From Tepidanaerobacteraceae bacterium (GTDB taxonomy: Bacteria; Bacillota; Thermosediminibacteria; Thermosediminibacterales; Tepidanaerobacteraceae): a stretch of DNA of 64,000 nucleotides. The position numbers were made by a program, and so were the translations under genes. Shown piece by piece: positions 1 to 8,924 of this stretch; within the stretch, counting starts at the first letter, position 1; each line of letters begins with the position of its first letter. The notes below the pieces were generated by a model. The model did no database searches, was not told the DNA's origin, and saw nothing but the letters and a program-made list of their open reading frames with translations. The stretch lies in contig JANLFP010000008.1 of assembly GCA_024655905.1 (NCBI GenBank), forward strand, positions 62,001-126,000, read 5' to 3'.

Positions 1-36
1 TTTATAAATATCCTCATAGCATAAAGTTAAATCGAG

Positions 37-53
37 ATACTGTATAGGGGTAT
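37..53. promoter_or_regulatory. Possible CsoR-type copper operator
   Basis: The 17-bp stretch ATACTGTATAGGGGTAT has outer arms like the much better palindrome in front of the copper ATPase gene near 34.06 kb. CsoR family operators are G/C-tract pseudo-palindromes of this form. Here the left half is degraded (TG in place of CC). It lies 140 bp before bioY and may instead serve a gene left of the window. Chance similarity is possible. Confidence 0.3.
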
Positions 54-93
54 ATTTATTTTAATGCAATATTAAAACAAAGTCAAGAAACTA

Positions 94-125
94 TTGTCAA
101 CTATTATTTTATTATTAGTTGACAT
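94..125 (+). promoter_or_regulatory. BirA (biotin repressor) operator
   Basis: The arms TTGTCAACT (94-102) and AGTTGACAT (117-125) form an inverted repeat with one mismatch around a 14-bp AT-rich spacer. This matches the arrangement known for Firmicute BirA operators, which resemble TTGTTAACC-N14/15-GGTTAACAA. It lies about 75 bp upstream of bioY, whose product imports biotin. Inference: biotinyl-AMP-loaded BirA represses bioY here. Confidence 0.75.
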
Positions 126-200
126 TTGCCAAAATATAGGGTATCATACAATCAAAATAATTGCATTTAAAAATCCCACAAAAAAGGAGAGACAGCAATC

Positions 201-758
201 ATGGAAAGGCAGAATCAATCCTTGAATTTCATTCAAACCCGCGAAATTCCTTTCATAGGGCTTTTTGCAGCTGTAACAGCAGTATTGAGCTATGTCCAAA
301 TCCCCTTGCCGCTTGTTCCTATAACCGCTCAGACTCTCGGAGTTATGCTGGCAGGAAGCCTGCTTTCTCCTGGGCCGGCTTTTCTCAGCATGGTTTTGTT
401 TTTGCTTTTGGGGGCAATAGGCCTTCCCGTATATGCAGGAGGCTCCAGTGGCGTAGGCACCATTCTGGGACCCACGGGGGGTTTCCTGCTGAGCTGGCCT
501 CTTGCGGCATTTGTAATGGCACATCTTACAAAAAGGGTTAAACCCAACTTCACAACCGTATTTATTATCAACGTTCTGGGTGGGGTTTTGCTTGTTTATT
601 CCATAGGAGTGCCATATCTTGCCCGAATTGCTCATCTCAATTTTACTTCTGCCCTTACGGTCGGAGCATTGCCTTTCATACCGGGCGATTTAATAAAAGC
701 CTTCATTTCAACAACAATTTCAATTTCTATAAGGAAAGCTGGCAAAAAGCTTGTCTAG
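201..758 (+). CDS. bioY: BioY biotin ECF transporter substrate-binding subunit
   Basis: The product is a 185-residue, very hydrophobic protein with about six membrane segments. It reads as a BioY family S-component. Family hallmarks seen are the FIGLFAAVTAVLSY start region, the glycine-rich GLPVYAGGSSGVGTILGPTGG loop about residues 74-94, and the C-terminal PGDLIKAF motif near residue 165. BioY binds biotin in the membrane and usually works with the shared EcfA/A'/T energy-coupling module, none of which is encoded here. The start ATG follows an AAAGGAGAG ribosome binding site. The BirA-type palindrome upstream supports the assignment and suggests biotin control. The gene stands alone, 150 bp before an unrelated gene. 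Confidence 0.93.
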   Translation: MERQNQSLNFIQTREIPFIGLFAAVTAVLSYVQIPLPLVPITAQTLGVMLAGSLLSPGPAFLSMVLFLLLGAIGLPVYAGGSSGVGTILGPTGGFLLSWPLAAFVMAHLTKRVKPNFTTVFIINVLGGVLLVYSIGVPYLARIAHLNFTSALTVGALPFIPGDLIKAFISTTISISIRKAGKKLV

Positions 759-911
759 AGCAACAAATCATCATTTGAGTTCCGTGTTCGGGGCATAAGT
801 TTCAACTCGCAGCATTTTTTCAGCTATTGCAAAAAACATAACGCAGGTATAAAATAATGTACAGTAAATTTATCTATTAAATATGCTTTTTAAAAAATGG
901 GGGGGTGTTGA

Positions 912-2393
912 ATGATACTTCCAAAAGAAAAAATTTATAGGTATATGAGACACATAATAATGCCGGAAATCAGCGGCCCGGGTCAGAAAACCCTGCTGGA
1001 ATCACGCGCGGTCATTTTTGCCAGATCGGCCCGGCCAGCAGCTCCAATGCTGTATTACTTGGTATCTTCGGGTATTGGACATATAAAGTGTTATTTTGAT
1101 GACAGTGCAGGCATGGAGTCTCTAAAGGAAAATTTGAGAGATTTAAATCCGGATGTGTGGATTGAAATGAATGAGTTCGCAGAAACAAAAGCAAAATCTC
1201 AAAACGCTTCCGAAAAAATATCATGCCTGATAGTTTTTGGGGATATTAATTTTATTCAAAACATGAGAAATAATATGAATGAGCCATTTGACATCGATAC
1301 CGTCTCTGGCCTTCAATCGCATCATGTTCCAACTGTTTTTGCCGCTGCAGAAGACTGGTGGGGAGTGATTCAAACCGTCAAGAATCCCGAAAATGCTTTT
1401 TTATTCAGCGACACAGTTTTCGGTAATACAATTATCTCAACATCCCCTAAAGATGATCAGCCTGTGGGATATTGGCTCTCCTGCTGCCTTGCAGGGGCTC
1501 TTGCGGCAATCGAATCCATCAAGCTATGCCTGAATCTCGGAAATTCGTCGGAAAACCCGCTTTATTTTGATCTACTTGCGATGAATTTTGAGAAACTAAA
1601 ATATAATATCGCTCCTCCACCTCTTCCGTCTAAACAAAATACAGATGATATTATAAAAAAACTTTTGGACTCCAAAGTGCTTATTGTAGGCACCGGCGGT
1701 CTCGGCTCTCCCGCATCCTATGCACTTGCCCTGGCCGGAGTAGGTACTTTGGGATTGGTGGACAGCGACTGTGTGGAAATCAGCAACCTTAACCGACAAA
1801 TACTTCATTCCACCTCTCGCATAGGGACTCCGAAGGTAAAATCTGCTGAAATATTTATCAAAGATTTGAATCCAATAGTAAATGTTGTTACATACGAAGC
1901 ACGTTTTACCAAAACCAATGCCATGCAAATAATAAAGGATTATGATGTGATAATAGACGGAGTTGACAATCTCCCCACTCGATACCTTTTAAACGATTCC
2001 TGCTTTTTTGCTGAAAAGCCGCTGGTTGAAGCGGGTGTGCTCAGGTTTGATGGCCTTGGCATGACTGTGGTGCCAAAAGAAGGCCACTGCTACCGCTGCA
2101 TATTCCCCGAAATGCCGCCTGCCGGCAGCGTTTTATCCTGCTCCGAATCCGGTATTCTCGGTCCAGTGCCAGGAGTGATGGGCTTTATTGAAGCGGCAGA
2201 AGCCTTAAAACTATTGGCGGGTATAGGAAATACCCTGCAGAACCGATTAATGATATTTGATGCAATGGATCTGGATTTTCGGATCACTGACGTGCGCCGG
2301 GATGAAAATTGTCCGCTCTGCGGCGAAAATCCGTATATAAAGGAGCTGGCGGAATATGAAACAACGTGTGATGACGTATCTGACAGCTTTTAA
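912..2393 (+). CDS. Two-domain ThiF/MoeB/HesA-like E1 protein with a degenerate N-terminal copy
   Basis: This 493-residue protein is about twice the length of MoeB or ThiF. The C-terminal half (about 250-480) is a normal E1-like adenylyltransferase. It has the nucleotide loop GTGGLGSPAS near residue 258, NLNRQ and R-rich elements, the catalytic-cysteine segment SVLSCSESGILG (Cys near 409), and zinc cysteine pairs CYRC (about 395) and CPLC (about 468). The N-terminal half starts like MoeB (RYMRHIIMPEI, then GQKTLLESRAVIF). Its glycine loop is replaced by ARSARPAAP, so it probably cannot bind ATP. E1 proteins activate the C-terminal GG of ThiS/MoaD-like sulfur carriers; no carrier gene is visible nearby. 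The cysteine synthase gene follows 25 bp later, which suggests a sulfur-transfer role. A GGGGGTG site precedes the ATG. Confidence 0.85.
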   Translation: MILPKEKIYRYMRHIIMPEISGPGQKTLLESRAVIFARSARPAAPMLYYLVSSGIGHIKCYFDDSAGMESLKENLRDLNPDVWIEMNEFAETKAKSQNASEKISCLIVFGDINFIQNMRNNMNEPFDIDTVSGLQSHHVPTVFAAAEDWWGVIQTVKNPENAFLFSDTVFGNTIISTSPKDDQPVGYWLSCCLAGALAAIESIKLCLNLGNSSENPLYFDLLAMNFEKLKYNIAPPPLPSKQNTDDIIKKLLDSKVLIVGTGGLGSPASYALALAGVGTLGLVDSDCVEISNLNRQILHSTSRIGTPKVKSAEIFIKDLNPIVNVVTYEARFTKTNAMQIIKDYDVIIDGVDNLPTRYLLNDSCFFAEKPLVEAGVLRFDGLGMTVVPKEGHCYRCIFPEMPPAGSVLSCSESGILGPVPGVMGFIEAAEALKLLAGIGNTLQNRLMIFDAMDLDFRITDVRRDENCPLCGENPYIKELAEYETTCDDVSDSF

Positions 2394-2418
2394 TATCATT
2401 GCTGAGGAGTGATTCGAC

Positions 2419-3360
2419 ATGAATAATAAATGCAGAACTATCGATGATTCCATCCTGGACCTTATCGGCCAAACGCCTATGGTAAAACTCCGCCGCCTTT
2501 CGCCGGAAGGGGGCGCAACGATTGCCGTAAAACTTGAGTCCTTCAATCCCGGCGGAAGTGTCAAAGACCGAATAGCTCTCAATATGATAAATGATGCGGA
2601 GGAAAAGGGCATATTAAAACCGGGTTCCACGGTAGTGGAACCTACCAGCGGCAATACGGGGATAGGTCTTGCCATGGTTTGCGCCGTAAAAGGATATAAG
2701 CTTTTGCTCGTAATGCCGTCTTCCATGAGCATAGAACGCAGAAAACTTTTGAAATCTTACGGCGCCGATTTTGTACTCACACCTCCCGAGCTGGGAATGA
2801 AAGGCGCCGTTGATAAAGCTAAGGAACTGGCAAGTCATAACAAGGACTATTTTATGCCCGAGCAGTTTGAAAATCCTGCAAACCCCGCTATGCATGAAAA
2901 AACTACTGCAATGGAAATTCTGGAGCAGACCGGAGGCAGAATCAGCGCCTTTATTGCCGGTGTTGGAACCGGTGGTACCCTTACCGGGGTAGGCAGGGTT
3001 TTGAAAAAAAACATCCCCGGCATTAGAATTATCGCCGTAGAACCTGCCGCTTCCCCCGTGCTTTCGGGAGGGAAGCCGGGTTCCCACAAGATTCAGGGCA
3101 TAGGTGCAGGTTTTATACCGGGGGTTATGGATATTTCATTGGTTGATGAAATCATCACCGTAAGCAATGAGGAGGCTTATGAAACCGCACGGAAACTCGC
3201 CGTCACAGAAGGAATTCTGGCCGGCATATCCTCTGGCGCCGCGGTTTTCGCCGCACAAAAAACAGCAAAAGCTTTAAAGCCCGGAGACATGGTAGTCGCT
3301 ATACTGCCGGATACTGGCGAAAGATATCTCAGCGTGGACGATTTATTCTATGAAGAGTGA
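2419..3360 (+). CDS. cysK: Cysteine synthase (PLP-dependent, CysK/CysM family)
   Basis: The 313-residue protein matches O-acetylserine sulfhydrylases along its length. The PLP lysine is K49 in GGSVKDR, the substrate loop TSGNTG lies at residues 76-81, and the phosphate-binding GTGGT glycine loop is near 177. It makes cysteine from an activated serine and sulfide or another sulfur donor in the cytoplasm. Its upstream neighbour is the E1-like protein, so a carrier-thiocarboxylate donor, as in the mycobacterial CysM/CysO/MoeZ set, is conceivable but not shown. The N-terminus is ordinary for CysK, so the substrate cannot be told from sequence alone. A GAGGAG ribosome binding site precedes the ATG. 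It converges on the ABC transporter gene with only 2 bp between the stop codons. Confidence 0.92.
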   Translation: MNNKCRTIDDSILDLIGQTPMVKLRRLSPEGGATIAVKLESFNPGGSVKDRIALNMINDAEEKGILKPGSTVVEPTSGNTGIGLAMVCAVKGYKLLLVMPSSMSIERRKLLKSYGADFVLTPPELGMKGAVDKAKELASHNKDYFMPEQFENPANPAMHEKTTAMEILEQTGGRISAFIAGVGTGGTLTGVGRVLKKNIPGIRIIAVEPAASPVLSGGKPGSHKIQGIGAGFIPGVMDISLVDEIITVSNEEAYETARKLAVTEGILAGISSGAAVFAAQKTAKALKPGDMVVAILPDTGERYLSVDDLFYEE

Positions 3361-3362
3361 GA

Positions 3363-5354
3363 TTACGATGCTGCTTCATCATCCATGTTTTTTCCTGCAA
3401 ATTGGCTGTTGTAAAGGTCGGCATAGAATCCTCCTCTGGCCAAAAGTTCCTTATGGTTGCCATGTTCTATGATGCTGCCGTGATTCATGACCAGTATCAA
3501 ATCAGCATCGCGGATTGTCGAGAGCCTATGGGCAATTACAAAACTGGTTCTACCCTTCATGAGGTTTGCCATAGCCTTTTGTATCAATACTTCTGTTCGC
3601 GTGTCCACATTGCTTGTCGCCTCATCGAGAATAAGGATTGGCGGATCGGCAAGTATCGCTCGGGCAATAGTCAAAAGCTGCTTCTGCCCCTGAGAAATAT
3701 TGGAGGCTTCTTCATTGATAATAGTATTATAGCCTTCTGGAAGTGTTCTGATAAAGTGATCCGCGTGAGCCGCTTTTGCCGCGCGGATTATTTCTTCTTC
3801 CGAAGCGCCCTCCCGTCCATAAGCAATATTATCCTTAATTGTTCCGTTAAAAAGCCATGTATCCTGAAGAACCATGCCAAACATCCTGCGCAGGTCTGCA
3901 CGTTTTAAATCCCTAATGTCAATTCCATCAATGGTAATTTTCCCTTCGCTGACTTCGTAGAAGCGCATCAACAGATTGACAAGCGTGGTTTTCCCCGCAC
4001 CAGTAGGTCCTACAATAGCCACTGTTTGGCCGGGTTTCACGTAAATATTCATGTCATCTATAAGAGGTGCATCTTCCCTGTATCCAAACTTCACGTGCTC
4101 GAATCTTACTTCTCCTTTTGGGAAATCAATAACTGCTGCATCCTCTTTTTCCGGAATCTCTTCAGCCTCGTCCAGCACTTCAAAAACACGCTCCGCCGAA
4201 GCCACCGTAGATTGAATAATATTTGCAATATTAGCTGTTTGTATAATTGGCTGCGTGAATTGCCTCATATACTGAATAAATGCCTGGATATCACCTATTT
4301 CGATTTTCTTTTTTGCCACCATCAGACCGCCGACCACGCAGACCACCACATATCCAATATTGCTCACAAAATTCAGAGCCGGGAAAATGACTCCAGACAT
4401 AAATTGAGCCTTCCAACCGGCGCTAAAAAGCTTTTCATTTATTTCCTTAAACCTTTCGATAGAATCTTCCTCATGACCAAATGCCTTTACCACTTTATGG
4501 CCGGTATACATTTCCTCCACATGGCCATTCAATATTCCCAGCGTCTTCTGCTGTTCAGCAAAAAACTTTTGTGAATTTCTGGTTATCATTGAAGTAATAA
4601 ATGCGCTTGCAGGCAGAGTAAAAAGCGCAATCAACGTCATCACGGGGCTTATTGAGAGCATCATGACCAGAATGCCTGCGATAGTAACTACTGAAGTTAT
4701 CAATTGGGTAAGGCTCTGCTGCAATGTCGTGGCTATGTTATCCATATCGTTTGTAACACGGCTTAGGATCTCTCCATGTGTGCGTTCATCAAAATATTTC
4801 AGGGGAAGGCGGTCGAGTTTGTCTTTTATGTCGTTACGCATTTTGAACACGGTTTTCTGTGAGACATCCGCCATTATATATGACATTAAAAAACTTAAAA
4901 GCGCACTGATTATATACAAGCCCAACAACACAAGCAGAATGCGCCCGATATAAGGGAAATCGATTCTGGGAACTGGCTGCCTTTTCAATTTTTCAATAGC
5001 GGATGGAGGCATTTTTTTCTGAATCGCAATCATCAACTGAAGGTAGTAAGCATATTTTGCAAGGATGCCCTCTCCGAGCTTTGTTGTGGCCTTCCCCATG
5101 ATTTTGGGACCTGAAATTGCAAAAACAGTACTAGTAATTGCCAGTAAAAGCACTATTAAAAAGCGAATCTTTTCAGGTTTCAAATATTCCACAATGCGCA
5201 TCAAAGTACCCTTGAAGTCTTTGGCCTTTTGGACCGGCATGCCCATGCCCGGACCCCTGCCAAAAAATCCACCTGGCCTTGCAGCGCCCGGTCTTAAGCC
5301 GGATTTTGCATAAGGCGGCATTTTATTCCCAGAATCCCGCTTACTGTCACTCAT
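3363..5354 (-). CDS. ABC exporter half-transporter, larger subunit
   Basis: This 663-residue protein has an extended Gly/Pro-rich cytoplasmic N-terminus (residues 1-45), a six-helix exporter domain (about 60-400) and a C-terminal ATPase. Walker A GPTGAGKTT is near residue 448, the signature NISQGQKQ near 555, and Walker B ILILDEATSNVD near 575. The signature reads ISQGQ, not LSGGQ, a common difference in one half of heterodimeric exporters. There is a roughly 60-residue insertion between the first two helices. Its start overlaps the end of the partner gene (4-nt overlap), so the two are almost certainly co-translated as a heterodimer. Family members export drugs, lipids or peptides; the substrate cannot be predicted. 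Confidence 0.92.
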   Translation of the reverse strand: MSDSKRDSGNKMPPYAKSGLRPGAARPGGFFGRGPGMGMPVQKAKDFKGTLMRIVEYLKPEKIRFLIVLLLAITSTVFAISGPKIMGKATTKLGEGILAKYAYYLQLMIAIQKKMPPSAIEKLKRQPVPRIDFPYIGRILLVLLGLYIISALLSFLMSYIMADVSQKTVFKMRNDIKDKLDRLPLKYFDERTHGEILSRVTNDMDNIATTLQQSLTQLITSVVTIAGILVMMLSISPVMTLIALFTLPASAFITSMITRNSQKFFAEQQKTLGILNGHVEEMYTGHKVVKAFGHEEDSIERFKEINEKLFSAGWKAQFMSGVIFPALNFVSNIGYVVVCVVGGLMVAKKKIEIGDIQAFIQYMRQFTQPIIQTANIANIIQSTVASAERVFEVLDEAEEIPEKEDAAVIDFPKGEVRFEHVKFGYREDAPLIDDMNIYVKPGQTVAIVGPTGAGKTTLVNLLMRFYEVSEGKITIDGIDIRDLKRADLRRMFGMVLQDTWLFNGTIKDNIAYGREGASEEEIIRAAKAAHADHFIRTLPEGYNTIINEEASNISQGQKQLLTIARAILADPPILILDEATSNVDTRTEVLIQKAMANLMKGRTSFVIAHRLSTIRDADLILVMNHGSIIEHGNHKELLARGGFYADLYNSQFAGKNMDDEAAS

Positions 5355-7078
5355 GCTATTTCCTCCTCTGACAACTGCGAATAAACAAGCTCACGGTATA
5401 CTTCACAGCTTTCCAGAAGTGTCTTGTGGTTCCCGATGCCTGCTATTTTGCCTTCATCCAGAACGACTATCTTGTCTGCATCCATAACCGTACTGACGCG
5501 CTGGGTAACAATAATAACGGTGGCATCTTTAGTCTCCTTTTTAAGAGCTGCCCGCAGGCGAGCATCCGTTTTAAAGTCAAGGGCGGAAAAGCTCTCATCG
5601 AAAATGTATATTTCCGGTTTCCTCACCAGCGCACGTGCTATGGAAAGGCGCTGCTTCTGGCCGCCTGATAAATTGGTACCGCCTTGGGCAATCTCAGAAT
5701 TGTAACCTTCCTTCATGCTTGATATAAATTCGCTGGCCTGAGCCACTTCGGCTGCATGCATAATCTCTTCATCGGTAGCGTCTTTCCTGCCGTATCTGAT
5801 ATTATCAGCTATAGTACCGGTAAAAAGGACCGCTGATTGAGGTACAAAACCAATTCTGGCTCTTAAATCTTTTTGTGACATTTCCCGGACATCTATACCG
5901 TCTACCATAACGCTTCCGCTATCTACATCATAAAAGCGGGGAATAAGACTTATCAGCGTGGATTTGCCAGAACCCGTACCTCCAATTATTGCTGTGGTCT
6001 CACCCGGATTGGCCGCAAATGAAATATTGCTGAGGGCAGGCTGTTCCGCTCCGGGATAACTGAAAGTAACATTTCTAAACTCCACAAGGCCTTTTTTCCC
6101 GTCAGATCTTTTAGCCTGCTTTGGATCATTTATTTCTGGACTCACGTCAAGCACCTCGTTTATCCTCACCGCGGAAGCCTGGGCCCTGGGGACCATAACA
6201 AACATGATGGAAACCATTATCAGTGAAAACATTATCTGCATCGCATACTGAAGAAAAGCCATCATATCCCCCAGTTCCAATTTGCCGAGATTTATGCGAA
6301 GCCCGGCAAACCATATAATCGAAATAGACGTCACATTCATAAACAGCATCATGAGGGGCTGCATTGCAGCCATTATTTTATTTGCCTTTATAGCCGTCTC
6401 AGTCAAATCGCTGTTTGCTTCCGTAAATCTCTTTCTCTCGCTGTACTGCCGATTGAATGCACGTATCACTCGAATTCCGGTAAGATTTTCACGAAGAACA
6501 AGATTCACTTTATCCAGTTTTTTCTGCAGTGCCTGAAATATCGGCACTATAATGCTCGCGAAAAATCCTATTACCGCCATCAGTATGGGCAGAACCACGG
6601 CTAAAATCAAAGTAAGGGTTCTGTCCTTAGACATGGCCATTATAATGCCGCCAATGCACATAATCGGAGCATATATCAAAAAACGCATCATCATTACCAA
6701 AACCGTCTGAATTTGCATAATATCGTTAGTGGTCCGTGTAATCAGCGAAGCCGTGCCAATTTTGTCAAACTCATGCAGGGAATAGCTCTCCACTCTTGTA
6801 AAAACAATGCTTCTGAGGTCCCTGCCAAAGCCAACCGCCGTGATAGAAGATAGCAAACTTCCTGAAATGGCGCATAAAGAGCTCCCCAATGCGACAAGAA
6901 GCATATATCCGCCGTATTTCCAAATGTAACCCGTATTCCCCTTCATCATTCCGTTGTTCACAATATCCGACATCAAAGTCGGCAGGTATAGCTCCGCCAT
7001 GGCCTGACCAAACATGAAAATTAAAATAAATATGACCAGCCCTGTATAAGGCCTCAAAAATTTCAACAACTTTATCAT
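5351..7078 (-). CDS. ABC exporter half-transporter, smaller subunit
   Basis: This 575-residue protein has a six-helix transmembrane domain (about 10-310) and an ATPase domain. Walker A GGTGSGKST is near residue 370, the canonical LSGGQKQR signature near 470, and IYIFDESFSALD as Walker B. Together with the downstream gene (ATGA overlap) it forms a YfiB/YfiC or YheI/YheH-type heterodimeric exporter. The MarR-family regulator gene lies 58 bp upstream in the same direction, which suggests drug- or metabolite-responsive control of the pair. Two membrane-fusion-type adaptor genes lie further upstream on the same strand. The substrate is unknown. Confidence 0.92.
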   Translation of the reverse strand: MIKLLKFLRPYTGLVIFILIFMFGQAMAELYLPTLMSDIVNNGMMKGNTGYIWKYGGYMLLVALGSSLCAISGSLLSSITAVGFGRDLRSIVFTRVESYSLHEFDKIGTASLITRTTNDIMQIQTVLVMMMRFLIYAPIMCIGGIIMAMSKDRTLTLILAVVLPILMAVIGFFASIIVPIFQALQKKLDKVNLVLRENLTGIRVIRAFNRQYSERKRFTEANSDLTETAIKANKIMAAMQPLMMLFMNVTSISIIWFAGLRINLGKLELGDMMAFLQYAMQIMFSLIMVSIMFVMVPRAQASAVRINEVLDVSPEINDPKQAKRSDGKKGLVEFRNVTFSYPGAEQPALSNISFAANPGETTAIIGGTGSGKSTLISLIPRFYDVDSGSVMVDGIDVREMSQKDLRARIGFVPQSAVLFTGTIADNIRYGRKDATDEEIMHAAEVAQASEFISSMKEGYNSEIAQGGTNLSGGQKQRLSIARALVRKPEIYIFDESFSALDFKTDARLRAALKKETKDATVIIVTQRVSTVMDADKIVVLDEGKIAGIGNHKTLLESCEVYRELVYSQLSEEEIA

Positions 7079-7136
7079 GATGTTTTATCATCCCCAGTCG
7101 GCATAGGATGCCAGAAATGCACAATCTCGCACTGTT

Positions 7137-7583
7137 TCAATTATCGATTTTTTGTTCTTCAAAAAGTTTTTTTATCGTTTTAAAGCCAACAATAATTTTT
7201 TCAATTTCCTCCTGCGTGCCTTTGCTAATAATATTGGCAAGTTTCTCCTCCAGTTTTTTGTGAAAATCCTTGTGAATTTCTTCGAAATGTGAACATAATC
7301 TTACATACACGACTCTTCTATCCTCGATGCTTCTTTCTCTCACCACAATGTTCTGCTTCTCAAGCCTGTCGATAATACCCGATATAGTACTGTTCGACAG
7401 ACCCATTCGGCTGCTCAATTCGCTTATCTTCATTTTCCCAAATTTGCTTAAAATCCCGACAACCATGCTTTGAGGCATGGTCAGACCTATATCCTCGAAG
7501 CATTTGCCCATATGATGTTTGAAAAGAGACATGATTTCCTTAAAAAGCTTTGTCACTTCCATGCTTCGGTTTATGTCCACCAT
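7137..7583 (-). CDS. MarR-family transcriptional regulator
   Basis: The product is a winged-helix regulator of 148 residues when started at the ATG at 7583. That ATG sits 6-8 bases behind an AAAGGGGTG ribosome binding site; an upstream in-frame ATG would add 31 residues without a good site. The recognition region reads KISELSSRMGLSNSTISGIIDRLEKQNIVVRERSIEDRR (split here as helix-turn-helix plus wing, residues about 55-95), typical of MarR. Such proteins bind palindromes as dimers and are released by small ligands. Its position between the adaptor genes and the ABC pair suggests it controls this export locus. No clear operator palindrome was found by eye. Confidence 0.9.
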   Translation of the reverse strand: MVDINRSMEVTKLFKEIMSLFKHHMGKCFEDIGLTMPQSMVVGILSKFGKMKISELSSRMGLSNSTISGIIDRLEKQNIVVRERSIEDRRVVYVRLCSHFEEIHKDFHKKLEEKLANIISKGTQEEIEKIIVGFKTIKKLFEEQKIDN

Positions 7584-7675
7584 GTTTTCACCCCTTTGGC
7601 TAATAATCTTCACCTTGTTTTCATCGCCCACTATATTTTTTATCAGACATAAGCCTCTGAGCATCTTATAAACCA

Positions 7676-7707
7676 AAAACCCCGCAATTTTTTACTGCAA
7701 GGGTTTT
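7676..7707 (-). terminator. Imperfect hairpin with U-tract after the adaptor gene
   Basis: Read on the minus strand, AAACCCTTGCA pairs imperfectly with TGCGGGGTTT and is followed by TTTGG. It lies between the second adaptor gene and the MarR gene. It could end or attenuate transcription of the adaptor pair, which would separate it from the MarR-ABC unit. The stem contains mismatches, so confidence is limited. Confidence 0.4.
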
Positions 7708-7751
7708 ATATATGTGCTCGGTTTATGCCCTGTACTGTTTTTGCTTTTTAA

Positions 7752-8906
7752 TTAATATACATTTACAGGCATATTGTCGAAAAGACTGCCGACATTTGTG
7801 ATAGCAACAATTTCACCCGCATCAAGCCCTTTCAATACCTCTATTTCGCTGTCATTCTTCAGCCCGAGCGCTACAGTGCGCTTGAAAGCCACATTGTTTT
7901 TGATTACATACACATAGCTTAACCCGTTGCTTTGAACCACTGCAGATGCTGGAATAACAACCCCTTCGCTGGAACTGACGTCCACTGATGCACGCGCCGA
8001 AAGACCAGCCTTCAGCTCGCCGGGATTTTTAATGCTTATCTCAACGGGGAAATATTCACCGGTACTAACCGCCATTGGTCCTATACGTTCGATTGTTCCT
8101 TCAAAAATCCTATTTGGAAATATATCGACGGTCACATCCAATTTCTGATTGACGTGCAGCATGGGTACTGATTGCTGTGGTACAGTTCCTTTCAACTTCA
8201 ATGTTGAAGTGTCAGCAATAGTTAAAAGCACAACACCGGGAGAAGCAACTTCACCGGGATTGATATTGCGGTTGGTAATTACACCGCTTATCGGGCTGGT
8301 TATAATGGCATTGTCCAACTGCACTTTAATATTGTTTATATTCGCTTTAGCGGTATTGACAGATGCCTGCGCCTGCTTTTGCGCAGAGCCTACAGCAATT
8401 TCATACTGCTTTTTTGCCAATTCAAGTTTGCTCGAGACATCGTCAAGCTGGCTCTGGGATGCGGCTGAAGAATCATAAAGAGCCTTAATGCGCGTATATG
8501 CCTTTTGTGCTGCATCCAGATTGATTCTGGCCTGATCAGCCTGATCTTTTGCCGCCTGAACCGCTGCTTCAGCGGATTGCAAAGCGGCTTGTGCCTGCTG
8601 AAGCTGTGCATCTAAAGTCCTGGTCTCCAATGTAATCAATATATCTCCCTCTTTTACACTGCTTCCTACATCAAAATTTAAACCTGTAACCTGGCCCGAT
8701 ATCTTGCTCGCTATGTTTACAGTTTTTGCCGGAACCAGGACACCCGCAATATCAATAGTCGTCTGCAGTTTTTGTTTATTGGCAACCGCCGTCTTAATAT
8801 TTATTGCATTTCCACTGCCTGAAGTCTGGTCGGAGCAACCGGTTGAAGCAACAATCAGCAATATTATGGCCAAAACCGCTGGAAGGATTCTCAGCTTTTC
8901 TCTCAT
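7752..8906 (-). CDS. Lipoprotein membrane-fusion (RND/MacA-type) adaptor
   Basis: This protein of about 384 residues begins with a lipoprotein signal peptide ending in the lipobox-like VASTGC. It then has a biotinyl-lipoyl-like half (KISGQVTGLNFDVGSSVKEGD), an alanine/glutamine-rich coiled-coil hairpin (about residues 95-190), the returning lipoyl half (ITSPISGVITNRNINPGEV), and beta-barrel and membrane-proximal domains. This is the plan of HlyD/MacA/AcrA adaptors. In a one-membrane Firmicute such proteins usually work with MacB-like ABC or other exporters. The ATG at 8906 follows GGGGTG; a GTG at 8915 is an alternative start. A second adaptor gene lies 10-20 bp upstream in the same operon. 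No MacB or RND pump is encoded here; the nearest pumps are the two ABC genes downstream. Confidence 0.88.
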   Translation of the reverse strand: MREKLRILPAVLAIILLIVASTGCSDQTSGSGNAINIKTAVANKQKLQTTIDIAGVLVPAKTVNIASKISGQVTGLNFDVGSSVKEGDILITLETRTLDAQLQQAQAALQSAEAAVQAAKDQADQARINLDAAQKAYTRIKALYDSSAASQSQLDDVSSKLELAKKQYEIAVGSAQKQAQASVNTAKANINNIKVQLDNAIITSPISGVITNRNINPGEVASPGVVLLTIADTSTLKLKGTVPQQSVPMLHVNQKLDVTVDIFPNRIFEGTIERIGPMAVSTGEYFPVEISIKNPGELKAGLSARASVDVSSSEGVVIPASAVVQSNGLSYVYVIKNNVAFKRTVALGLKNDSEIEVLKGLDAGEIVAITNVGSLFDNMPVNVY

Positions 8907-8924
8907 TCTCTGCACCCCGCTTAA

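Noticed and set aside
759-911. Riboswitch or T-box before the E1-like/cysteine synthase pair
   Set aside because: The 150-bp gap shows no specifier-like hairpin, conserved T-box sequence or SAM-riboswitch core.
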